Shown one piece after another: positions 10,748 through 19,619 of a DNA stretch of 64,000 bases (the stretch's first letter is position 1; each line of letters opens with the position of its first letter). A program made the position numbers and the translations under genes. The stretch spans positions 4,632,395 through 4,696,394 of the forward strand of contig OX375872.1 of NCBI GenBank assembly GCA_947359465.1, given 5' to 3'. Source of the DNA: Metellina segmentata. Taxonomy: Eukaryota > Arthropoda > Arachnida > Araneae > Tetragnathidae. The notes beneath the pieces are model-generated. The model was given only the letters and a program-made list of their open reading frames with translations. It was not told where the DNA came from and did no database searches.

Positions 10748-11896
10748 CAGTGGCGGATCATGTCAAGTGGGGGCCCCAAGGGCATTCAATCTCAAGTTGG
10801 AAAAAAGGTTTCAAGAAAACTCTCATTAAGTTATTAACAAAAAATAAAAGTAATCAAAATTTTCATACCATTAAATCTATATACAGAATGGCCATATAAA
10901 TTCATCTTTCTTCTCCCATTCAACTCCTTAAATAATTTTTGACACGCTTTAAAACAGGAAACAACCTTTCTCCTGTTGCTTTAGATAAGGGATTTGTTAA
11001 AAAAAATTTCAATAATGGTTCAGCATTCGGAAATGTGCAAGACATTTCTTTGGCGGCTCGATACATGACTGGTGTGGTTTTTTGGTGTCCTCGTTTTCTT
11101 TAAGAAATATTCAAAAATGGTCAAAACACCAATGAAATTTTTGTAAACATCCTTCAACTTTTTTATCGTGTTCTTTTTTTTATACTAATAAAAAAATATT
11201 CGAAAAGACTCCACAACAACTTCATACGTCTGAGTTCTTTGAGATAATTCTGCCTTGGTGTTATCACATATGACATAAAAGGAATTAATTGACTATGACA
11301 TTTTCTCTTTTTGTAAATTCATATCCGACTCCTTTATTTTCATTAAAAAACATTTTTCTCATTTGTTGTCTGCGAGTTTGTCCATCTTTCCCATTAAATG
11401 ACAGCCCTGTTAAATCATTTGCCTCTTTTTCAACTTCTCTGAAATGATTGATAAAATTTTCTAATGACTTCAGGATATATTCTTTCAATAGTTCGCATTC
11501 CACTGATAGCAGTGATTTACTAGTAGTATTTGTTCTTTGTACAATAGTATTCAAAAATAACTGTCATTAGGGCGGTTTCATATTTGTCCATTTTCTTCCG
11601 AAGTGAAGTCACCTCCAATATATATGGAAACTTTTTTTCTTCATCTGAATTATAAATTTCAGTTAAAGCCTATTTTATATGTGTGAAACCAAGTTTTATA
11701 ATTAATACAACATCTGCTTTTGCTGACCATCTTATATTAGGAACTCTTTTCACTGCACATAAAGACTCACATTGTAAAGACACACACACGCTGTCACAAC
11801 TTTTCTCGAACCTTAATGAAAAGACATTTTAAGACCTCGGGGCCCCTTCGGTATTTCAGGGCCCTACGCGGCCGCTTACAGCTTAATCCGCCACTG
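10748..11896 (-). mobile_element. non-autonomous hAT inside the Mag element
   Basis: Ends CAGTGGCGGAT at 10,748 and, reverse-complemented, CAGTGGCGGATTAAGC at 11,896, with GGGGCCCC blocks just inside both ends. The target duplication is CCCGGTGA / TCCGGTGA (7 of 8 bases). It splits the Mag RT frame cleanly: the RT reading resumes on either side. The interior has a minus-strand transposase relic at 11,554-11,285 (SLENFINHFREVEKEANDL, RRQQMRKMFF), resembling ZMYM/DUF4371-type hAT proteins. A second copy lies at 54,939-56,094 in the opposite orientation. Confidence 0.85.
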
Positions 11897-11904
11897 TCCG
11901 GTGA

Positions 11905-12200
11905 GTAACAATTGTTTGTGCCATCGCTGAAGGTTCGTCAAGAACTAGTTGTAGGTAAGCTTGGGATAAATCAAGTTTTATGAAATGACAACTTCCAGTT
12001 AATTCTGCCAGGATCTGGTTGACAGCAGGGACAGGATACGGGTGATTTCCCAATGCTTTGTTTACTGTACACTTGAAATCTCCACACAATCTCATGTCCC
12101 CGTTAAATTTTAGTACAGGAACAACAGGGATAGTCCATTCAGAATAACTGAAGGGCTCGAGTACTCCTTAATTTTGCAATCGTTGCAACTCTTTTTCAAT
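11905..12200 (-). pseudogene. Mag-type reverse transcriptase, N-terminal part
   Basis: Minus strand. It reads LRPKIEKELQRLQN near 12,180, then RLCGDFKCTVNKALGNHPYP at 12,090-12,030 and HFIKLDLSQAYLQLVLDE near 11,975-11,925. These are RT motifs of Ty3/Gypsy Pol: the R-x-C-x-D/G-F-K box and the first catalytic aspartate in KLDLSQAY. The frame is cut by the hAT at 11,896 within motif C-proximal sequence and continues beyond it at 10,785. A frameshift near 12,150 separates it from the protease part. Confidence 0.8.
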
Positions 12201-12852
12201 TTTGGGTCTCAGCGCGAATGGTACAGTTCTTGCCTTTAACTGTATTGGGTGGTGACTTTAACTGATCTAGTTGCAATTTTATTGGAGCCCCCTTAAAACT
12301 CCCCAATTTTTTCTTAAACACATCAGGAAAATCACACACAACTTCATCCCAAACTGAATTTTTAATATGATGGATACTTGTCACTTTTATTCCTAGTGGT
12401 TGAAACCAATCCAGGCCCAAAAGTCCTTGTCGCTGTCTCTTAGCTATCAATAGTGGGAGTTCTTGGTCAAAGGAAGCATATTTAACCCTAACCATGCACT
12501 GGCCTAAAATTTCAACAAGCTTCTGATTATAGTCCTTCACAACATAAGGAGTCTTTGTGTGGGGCGGAGGGCTGTGAGGATGCAGTTGATCAAAAGTATT
12601 TTTGTCAATAATGGATAGCTTGGCTCCAGAGTCCACTTCTATGTCACACGGTGAAACATTTATGGAAACGGTTGGTTTCATGTTTGCACACTCTACATTG
12701 TTGACATGTGCATACTTTAACTGGAAAGCATCCAATTCTTCAGTTTCAATGGCATGAGTGTCATTCTGTCCATATGATTTACTACTGGAGGAGTTTGGTT
12801 TAGCATTCCTGCAAACCTTCTGGATGTGACCTTTCTTTTTACAAAGAAACAC
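12196..12852 (-). pseudogene. Gag zinc knuckle and aspartic protease (Mag type)
   Basis: Minus-strand open frame of 218 codons. It begins with the end of a CCHC knuckle (FLCKKKGHIQKVCRNAK), then a serine-rich linker. A retropepsin-like domain follows, with PCDIEVDSGAKLSIID (active-site DSG near 12,630), KLVEILGQCMVRVKYASFDQ and QGLLGLDWFQPLGI, the flap-to-C-terminal motif LLGxDW of Ty3/Gypsy proteases. It ends in the protease-RT linker near 12,196. The protease would cleave Gag-Pol. The frame is unusually well kept compared with flanking parts, which suggests a fairly recent insertion. Confidence 0.85.
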
Positions 12853-13256
12853 TCAGCATCCTTAAAATTGCACTGAACCCTTGAGTAGTTTGCTCCACGA
12901 ACAGGGCATTTTGTTGTTGACTGCCACCCTTGCTATTATTCTGATGCTGTTTGCGGGGTTGTCTTTGAAGAGGCATAACCGATGTAGAGTCGAATCCCCT
13001 AATCTCTTTCATGTGAAGATTTCCGCAGCGAGAGCCCTTTCTCGAGCTTGTGCAAAGCTCAGACTTGTTTCTGCAAGGAAACGTCGTTGTAGGGCCTCGT
13101 CTTTCAACCTGCATACGAGTCTGTCACGCAACATTACATCTAACGACGTTCCGAAGTTGCAATAAATGCAGCAACACTTTCCCCTGTATGCTAGTACCAG
13201 CAATAGAATAAAAACCTCTGAAAAATTTCAGATGGTTTGGGAGCAAAGTGTGCCTA
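12840..13256 (-). pseudogene. Gag C-terminal part (Mag type)
   Basis: Minus strand, in two frames. From 13,256 it reads AHFAPKPSEIFQRF, then GESVAAFIA. After a frameshift near 13,150 it continues FGTSLDVMLRDRLVC, ALQRRFLAETSLSFAQARE and on to 13,025. This is the Gag capsid-to-spacer region typical of Mag and related Gypsy elements. The first CCHC knuckle region follows at about 12,890-12,840. The upstream half of Gag is not on this strand but at 9,885-10,022 on the plus strand, which is the main evidence for the internal inversion. Confidence 0.8.
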
Positions 13257-13261
13257 GCACA

Positions 13262-13560
13262 GTTGAATGCACGTTTAACAACTTACAAGGTGCAGACAGA
13301 GAACGGACTAGTCTGGAAACGCCATGTCGACCAACTGAGAAGACGGCAACTCTAGAGAATCAGATGGCAGCTCATGGACGTCTTCCAACGATTCATCAGC
13401 ATCAGTCCCTGCGAGGCACGAAAATTGAGAGGCAGATGGAGTACCCACTAGCTCTTCAGACACTTCAACCATAGATAAATCTGTTCCAGACCCTGGGGAT
13501 TTATCATCAATCGGACTGTTAAACTACCTACCTGGTTAAAGGACTTTATAACCTAGGGGG
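13262..13560 (+). pseudogene. Pol C-terminal tail (Mag type)
   Basis: Plus strand. It reads LTTYKVQTENGLVWKRHVDQ then LRRRQL, the strand-loop motif seen at the C-terminal end of Ty3/Gypsy integrases, followed by an acidic, proline-containing tail with stops. A purine-rich tract (AGGGGGAGGGA, 13,555-13,565) lies directly before the 3' LTR and serves as the polypurine primer site. Integrase catalytic sequences are absent, so a deletion accompanies the right inversion breakpoint near 13,260. Confidence 0.75.
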
Positions 13561-13565
13561 AGGGA

Positions 13566-13676
13566 TGTTGTACACTATCTTAGTAACCAAGAATGACAAC
13601 AGCCTAATAAAAAAGTTCGATGTTTACAAGCTAGCAACATGCCTTCTCTTTAACACTTGTGAGCAAATACTTAAAA
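13566..13676 (+). repeat. 3' LTR of the Mag-type element
   Basis: 111 bp from TGTTGTACACTATC to ACTTAAAA, directly preceded by the polypurine tract and followed by the TATAC duplication. Contains CTCTTTAACACTTGTGAGC, shared with the 5' LTR. Confidence 0.75.
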
Positions 13677-14446
13677 TATACAAATATTTTAAATTTATGT
13701 CAATAACTTGATGGAACAAACAAAACATATCTACATTTGTGTGACTTTCAACTTTCATCATTGTCAATAATAAAACACAATTCGAAAACTTAATATCTTG
13801 CATTTGTTCACTGGAATAAATTATCTATTTCCAAATTGATTTCCATTAAAATCTGATGACAATCACAGCTGCCTTTGTGAATTCTTCTTAAAAATACATA
13901 CAAATGGTATTGAAGAATCGTCATGAGAATATTTTTTCTGCAGGACGCATTTTCATTGAATGATCCTAGGCGACCAATGGTCTTTTCTTTTTCTCGTCTC
14001 AAAACGTAGCACTCAGTTTTGAGATGGACTCGAATGATGAGCCTCGGAATGTGTCAAAAAATGTATGGATTGAAAAGAAAACAAATTCGGTTGGTTTACT
14101 TTTGAAGAATTGTCAAGAAAAAAAACCTCTTTTACACCACTGATCGCGTTCATTCTTAAAAGGAGAGATTTGTAAAAAAAATTTCTTCAACATTTCCAGA
14201 GGAATTTTTCGGGGTGCTCGAGATCAAATTCAATTCTTTGACAGTGAGGTAATGACAACTCAATTTTTGGAGGAGGAAAATACCCATTGAGAACGAAAGG
14301 ATTCATAGAAGTTTTGTGGCGCCATCTATACTCGTCGTTTAATATAATTTTAAATCACTGATTTTCAATTCCGATTTTGAAAAGTTGCATTCGCAATACT
14401 GTGGTAACCCAGATTGAATTGTTATTTTGAATTTACTTCTGCCTGA

Positions 14447-14715
14447 CGCAACACAACGGGCTATTGGCGACAGTTTGGGATGAAACCCGAAGGAAAAGAT
14501 CCGAGGACAACTACTCGTCATTTTTAATCACTGTCAGATGACAAGATCACACCTGAACTGGCACCCCATCCTCCAAACGTCCACCCCATCGTGGGGACTT
14601 TGTAGGCCACAACAGTTTTAACGTGTCCCCTTCGTTCACGACGGTTTCGGAATCATTCGCAGCCCTCCGGCTGCTAATTCGTTAGTCTGTCACTACCGTG
14701 CTTTGGGATCGATTT
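14447..14715 (-). repeat. SINE, alternative-head subfamily
   Basis: The minus-strand body shows CAACACAACGGGCTATTGGC (3' end), ATCCGAGGACAAC, CACTGTCAGATGAC and GGGGACTTTG-type phrases, diverged from the younger copies. The head, read on the minus strand near 14,640-14,700, has GGAGGGCTGCGA, then ACCGTCGTGAAC. That matches the head at 59,341-59,455 (GTAGGGCTGCGAG, ACCGTCGTGTAC), not the common CCAACCGGTATAGTGG head. Confidence 0.65.
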
Positions 14716-15643
14716 TTGATTGGAGTTTCCTTGAAGGCTGTTCTATCTTTGAGAAACTGATTGCGAAAGAAAGAAATCAACTGCAATGAACTTGGATCAA
14801 AAGTTTTTAGCGATTACTTTTTTGAGAGAAAAGTTCCGTGACGAGTTGGTTAAAAACTAATCTCATTCAAAATATATTTAGTTATTTTGACGAAACGTTC
14901 ACTGTGTCACGAGCAAAATATAAAACAAGCTCATCTTTTATCGTAGGAAAATGTTGAGTTGTAAGCGACACAAAATTGAATGCTTTAAAAAACCGTTCAA
15001 AAGGTCTCATTGCCATGCGAAATTATTATTTTGTAAAAATGACGTGCTTCAACATACACCATTTTATATAGTGCTTTTATATAGTCACGGGTTCGATTCC
15101 CAGTTTGAATGCACTAGATGTTTGTCCTTGTTAGGATGCTCCTTGTAGTTGCCGAGTGGTCAAGCTTGGAAAAATATATTTACTGAGCTAAAAAAATAGA
15201 AAACATATTTTTTATTGCATGAATTTGATGGGACTTCAAACTCCAAAGCAGTTTAACTCCCCGTCACCCATTATCGATTATTCTTAATCCTAGCTTTATA
15301 ATAAATATTTCAGTGTGTAGTAGTAACTTGTAGTACAGTAAATATTTCGGCTGTTTTGTGTTACTATGTCTGTATTATCAGAGTTTCTGGCCCGGTTCAA
15401 CGCTAATGAATTGCAGTCAGTAAATTAGTTTCGATTGTATTAATGAAAATTAATATAGAAGATTTTACTGTAGTTTAACAAAAAATATATATATTTTTTA
15501 ATGTTCCAAGAAAAGTCCAGCTTCGGTATTGTTTGATCAACCGTAAAAATTCGGATTCATTCCGTGTTTGAATTGAGCTGTGAATATGTAAAACTCGTTT
15601 TTATGTAAGAGACTGAACTTTTTGTAAATACATTTTGCTTCGC
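14716..15643. other. anonymous sequence with tRNA-like scraps
   Basis: No coding region recognised. GGGTTCGATTCCC (a good B box) lies at about 15,088-15,100, and GTTGCCGAGTGGTCAAGC, like the 5' half of a tRNA-Ser or tRNA-Leu, lies at about 15,148-15,165. They are in the wrong order for one tRNA, and no cloverleaf closes, so neither is called a gene. Confidence 0.4.
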
Positions 15644-15657
15644 ATTTGGATATTTGG

Positions 15658-15784
15658 TAATGGTAATTTTAGTTGACGTCGTACTAGAGCAACACAACGG
15701 GCTATTGACGACGGTCCGGGATCAGTCCCTTAAGGGAAAGATCGGGGACAACACCTCGTAATTTTGAACCACGGTCAGATGACG
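15658..15784 (-). repeat. 5'-truncated SINE with 14-bp TSD
   Basis: ATTTGGATATTTGG occurs at 15,644-15,657 and 15,785-15,798. Between them is the 3' portion of the common SINE on the minus strand: tail TAATGGTAATTTTAGTTG, CGTCGTACTAGAGCAACACA, GTCCCTTAAGGGAAAGATC, ending within ACGGTCAGATGACG. Direct duplication plus loss of the 5' end is the signature of target-primed reverse transcription. Confidence 0.9.
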
Positions 15785-16200
15785 ATTTGGATATTTGGAA
15801 AGCACCGATTATTTAGATCTTATAACGTAAATAAAATTATTCTTTCCACCCCAAAAATGAATATAATTTCCTATTTAATTAAAATAAATTAAGAATAGGA
15901 GCACAAGAAACACATTAAGAATGGGAATGAATTTGAATGGAGTGAATCTTACTGTTTTAAGGCCGCAACAAATGAACCCATTAGGATTAGTGGTGAGGGA
16001 GGGAAATTCCGTGGCTTCTGTTGGGACTGCTTGGCGATTTTTGGCGGTTTGTGTGCAACCCTAGGCGAAAGGTAGCGGCAGACACATGGCGGGAGTGGAA
16101 CTTCAAGTGCGCTCGCAGTTCGAAATGAGCATCTTTGAAAGTGTGTTTTCGGTACCCCCAAAACGCTTCTGTTTTTCAAGGTCAAGTTGAGAAAAGTGTC

Positions 16201-16302
16201 ATGTCAAACAAACAAGGGCGGAAGAAACTACTGAAATTGCCGACGCTTCTTTGTTGTGCTCGCTTGTGGTCTTTGTCATATGTATCTACATCGGATCCAA
16301 AG
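16201..16302 (+). CDS. candidate host first coding exon (unrecognised)
   Basis: An ATG at 16,201 opens a 34-codon frame, MSNKQGRKKLLKLPTLLCCA then RLWSLSYVSTSDPK, that ends exactly at AAG followed by GTAAGT (16,303), a consensus 5' splice site. The codon phase at the junction is 0. The peptide has a basic N terminus and then a hydrophobic stretch, as in a signal peptide or signal anchor. The surrounding 16,000-16,300 is visibly richer in G and C than its neighbours, as in a promoter-proximal exon, and contains none of the window's repeat phrases. I do not recognise the protein and see no second exon. It may be a chance ORF; support is the splice site, composition and absence of repeats. Confidence 0.35.
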
Positions 16303-17866
16303 GTAAGTTCGGATTACTTTACAAGTTATTCCGAGAACATTTAACTCGAGTATTTCAGAGTAATTGATAATTAAAAGATTTTAAGTGAACGAATTGGGGA
16401 GGTTTCTATTTATTTGGTAACTAAGTTTTGGAATAGCATTTATTGGATAAACAGAACTTTTCAGCTTTGGAACAAACTACGAAATATTTTTTTAAAAGGA
16501 AACCTTAAGTTAAAAAAAATTAGCCAAAGATAGCGTTTTACGAACGGGTTAACAGGTTAGGTGCTTTCAAAAGCTGTAAAATCATTCGCTAAGTAACGCT
16601 TTCGTAAACTAACTTAAAAGAGCTAAATTGAGGTTAATTATAAAGTGAAAACACTGATTTTTCATATCAGTCTAATTTATTTGCTCAGAATTCTAATTTG
16701 AAGACATACAACTTTTAATCATTGTTTTAGCTTGAAGTTAAATTCCAAAAATATTTCAAGTCCGAATGAGTGGCATTTTAATAGACGGAAAAGAGTTTTT
16801 TACCTTAAAACATTACAAGAGTTTAGTTTTTCAGTATTATGTTCGTTAGCACTGACTTTGATTTAATAGTGTGTCATTGACCATCTCTTTATTACGAATA
16901 TTTTTCGATTCTTGAACGCAGAAATGATTTGATTCCATTTCAAATTCCACTTTTTTCAGACTGAACTTTCGTATTAACGCTAAAAGCTCCTAGTTTTGAA
17001 TGTTTTTAAAACGGGTAAAAATGACTTGTATAGTGTAGTTATAGAATCCTATTATCTGATCTAAATAGAATTTTAATCCAATATTTAGAGCAGCTAAAAT
17101 GAAAATATAAACAACTTGTTGAAGGTGAAAAATTCTGTTGAAAAATCTACCGATTCGACAGCTTATTTTCAAAATTAAAATACTTGTTGAACTAGTCAAG
17201 CTGTGAAGTATTTTAAATTGGTTACCTATCGAAATTTTCAAAAAATCCCGTTGTAAAGACCTCTATTGCAGTACAAGTGTTTTCACCGGTATCCGAAATA
17301 GTATTTGACTTTTCCCTATATCGTGGATGGAAAGTCTGAAATAAGAAAAGCGCTACTAAGGATCAATCCCAAAGGATATATCTGGAAGAACCGTGGAATT
17401 CCCGCTACTTGAACGAAAATAAATTTTTCTAGATAAAGATGAAATAAAATTTGGGTTTAGAAAAGATGCTATTAGCTTTGCTTACAAGGAATGAATTTTT
17501 GGTGAAACTGATCGAAGATCCCACAGGTTTGAAGGGTATTTAAGAGTTCTCAGAAATTGAAACGGTTCAAAATGGCAACATCAGTGATTGTGATTCCAGC
17601 GTCACATAGTGTAATTTTTGAATACAACATAGTGTAGTATTGAAATACTCGTGGCATTGAAAGAAAAGCTGCTTTTTAAGTGATGAGTAAGTTGAAACAT
17701 TTTTCAAACCATCAATTGATGACCAAAGTCAAAAAATCCTTCTTTAAGAAGTTTATTTCTCGGATGCAGGAGAAATGATGTTGTTTGGCATAAAATGACC
17801 TACAACTTCCTCCCCAAAAAAGTTAGTATACCTGCAGAACTATTGAAGGCCATTATCTATTTCTCA
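16303..17866. other. anonymous AT-rich sequence (intron-like)
   Basis: No repeat ends, coding frames or RNA features recognised. If the upstream exon is real this would be intron. Confidence 0.4.
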
Positions 17867-17877
17867 AATCACGAAAT

Positions 17878-17936
17878 CCCGGACCGTTGCCCGTTGTTTT
17901 GCTCTAGTACCGACGTTAATTCAACTACCTACATTT
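17878..17936 (+). repeat. extremely truncated SINE with 11-bp TSD
   Basis: AATCACGAAAT flanks a 59-bp piece (17,867-17,877 and 17,937-17,947) that contains only the SINE 3' end: CCCGGACCGT, CCCGTTGTTTTGCTCTAGTA, CGACGTTAATTC. An abortive insertion with severe 5' truncation. Confidence 0.85.
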
Positions 17937-17947
17937 AATCACGAAAT

Positions 17948-18915
17948 AGCGGCTACATTCATTTTCAGATTCAAGAAACGTGTTTGCGTTGTTATAGAAT
18001 ATTTGATATAGATAGTCGAAGATGCAATAGGTTACTTGATTATCTTATTAATTTGAAAACTACATCGAAATGGAAATTAATAAATGAAACTCGCAGTTTA
18101 CGCTCCTTTCCACAGTATTGACTGCAATGAGTAAAATGTACTTCTGATTTGATAGGCGAGCTTTATATCGAGGAATATTATATAGATATTTCTACTTCAA
18201 GTTTGAATTTTGATGAGATTTTTATTACCACATGGTAATTTTTTTTGTTTTGAGGGCTTAATTACACCATAATTTGGGTTGAATCGTGTCAAAGATGTAT
18301 TAAAATTTTTAAAAAATGATCCTATTCATCAAATGGAATAAATAATATTTTTCTAGTTAGGAATCTAGACAGAAGCTTGTTAGCAAAATGTTTTGTAGTT
18401 TTGAATTGAAATTTGTCTCAAATAATAGACTGCTGGATGGCATCTTTTGTTGACGGAACGGCAGGTGTCTAAGAGCCATTGAATCGAGGGTCCGGATGTC
18501 CTTCCTTACACTAGTCAGAGATGAGTGGTCAGCTACCGGATGTTGTAGCTCTTGATGCATAGCATCTATCTTTTGCGCTATTTTACTTAATTTGTATAGC
18601 ATTTCTGGCTCTACGCTTTACAATTGATGTATTCATTTCCTTTTCAAAACGAATCGATAACTTTTTTTAATGCATTAATGAAACCAGTGCAGTTGCCATG
18701 ATGTATAGCATTCATGAGTTAATGATACAATCTTCTAAACATCAATTGTATATTCTTTGTTGGCTTAAATGAGCATGAAGAGAAGATAAAACTGTTTTCG
18801 TGATGACAATACACAAACTTCCCTCATTTCATTTTTAAACTCGATTCACATAAAATTTATGTAGATTACAAGTTGACATTTTATTCTAGTAAAGTAGTTA
18901 AGCTGTTTGAATAGA
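17948..18915. other. anonymous sequence with one unexplained minus-strand ORF
   Basis: A minus-strand frame at 18,602-18,357 (81 codons, with AQKIDAMHQELQHPVADHSS and SVRKDIRTLDSMALRHLP) looks compositionally coding and helical. It follows a CCAG that could be a splice acceptor. It matches no family I know and has no frame extension. The rest of the interval shows nothing. Confidence 0.3.
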
Positions 18916-18917
18916 GA

Positions 18918-19020
18918 ATATTATAAGAGGAAGTGTTTGTGGCTGTGTCCTGACGAATCTCACACAGATAGTCCTGAAGGTGACTGAATACACACCTCGA
19001 AGCCCGAATTTTAAAATTGA
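18918..19020 (+). repeat. Helitron-related 5' fragment
   Basis: GAATATTATAAGAGGAAGTG, TTTGTGGCTGTGTCCTGACG and the CCGAATTTTAAAATT phrase match the opening of the 62.6-kb Helitron in order, with deletions. The terminal TCTCTACT is lost. Confidence 0.5.
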
Positions 19021-19117
19021 ATTAATTTAATAGCTTTTTCCTCTGCACTTGTTGTGAAATTAGCACAATGTTTGATCTGCGCTTACCCTGAAATGAGCAC
19101 AATTTTTGAGTGTTTCA

Positions 19118-19318
19118 TCTCTACTATTATAAAAGGATAGCAAAACTCTTTTTTTCCTTAGTTTTAAAAAGACTTTTTGAAAGTATAGCGATATTTAATT
19201 TGTATCATTTATGCAATTTTTTGTTTACTACTGTTTAATTTGGTTTTGTCGGAATCAGTAAGTTTGACTTTTGAAAAGCAAAACTTTGTCACGGGCAACG
19301 CCATGCGGGTGCTGCTAG
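19118..19318 (+). mobile_element. small complete non-autonomous Helitron
   Basis: Begins TCTCTACTATTATAAAAGG directly after an A (19,117). It ends with GGGCAACGCCATGCGGGTGC, then TGCTAG, directly before a T (19,319). TC start, CTAG end, a GC-rich hairpin a few bases before the end and insertion between A and T without target duplication are the defining Helitron features. It is 201 bp and has no coding capacity. Confidence 0.85.
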
Positions 19319-19553
19319 TTTATACATAAAATGGATGGATCTATAGCCTCCCTTAATTTTTTTTGTTTCCAACCCGCTATTCTTTCCGAGTTGGGAAAGA
19401 AATTTAAACATAGTGTAAAAAGCACCAGGAGGAAAATGTGGGAGCACTCTTTTACGATGATTCTGAAACTTTTGAAAAAAGATCTTGGCTCATTTATTTT
19501 AGCAGATGTGTTGGGTTACTCGGCTTTTTTTCTTTTTATATTACTTCAATTAT

Positions 19554-19558
<5 letters not shown>

Positions 19559-19587
<29 letters not shown>
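19559..19587. repeat. TTA/ATT microsatellite
   Basis: About nine uninterrupted ATT units. Leucine/isoleucine-rich open frames crossing it are artefacts of the repeat. Confidence 0.9.
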
Positions 19588-19619
19588 TTTGCATTTGTCA
19601 CTTTTAAATTTATAATCTT

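Larger units (their letters stand above)
9576..13676 (+). mobile_element. Mag-type Ty3/Gypsy retrotransposon with inverted interior
   Basis: TATAC flanks the element at 9,571-9,575 and 13,677-13,681, matching the uninterrupted site in the paralogous repeat (56,986-56,990). Both ends begin TGTTGTA and share CTCTTTAACACTTGTGAGC followed by AATACTTAAAA. Short terminal repeats are usual for the Mag lineage. The Gag N terminus (9,885) and Pol C terminus (13,265-13,480) read on the plus strand. Everything between about 10,020 and 13,260 reads as Gag, protease, RT and RNase H on the minus strand. Integrase is missing. A hAT sits in the RT region. Confidence 0.85.
9140..14335. repeat. anonymous repeat copy A, carrying the Mag insertion
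   Basis: Flanks 9,140-9,575 and 13,677-14,335 match, in reverse complement, 57,765-56,986 and 56,990-56,365. Shared phrases include CTTCGCTCGCTTACAAGT, CCAATGGATCTTGAGGC, the GAATATTTTTTCTGCAGGACG block and GTGGCGCCATCTATACT. Copy A carries a 4.1-kb retroelement at the point where copy B reads straight through GTATA; copy B carries a SINE that A lacks. The repeat itself is unidentified and non-coding. Confidence 0.85.

Noticed and set aside
16135..16200. upstream extension of the candidate exon with a non-ATG start
   Set aside because: No ATG upstream in frame, and the ATG at 16,201 is sufficient; the upstream part is better read as 5' untranslated sequence.
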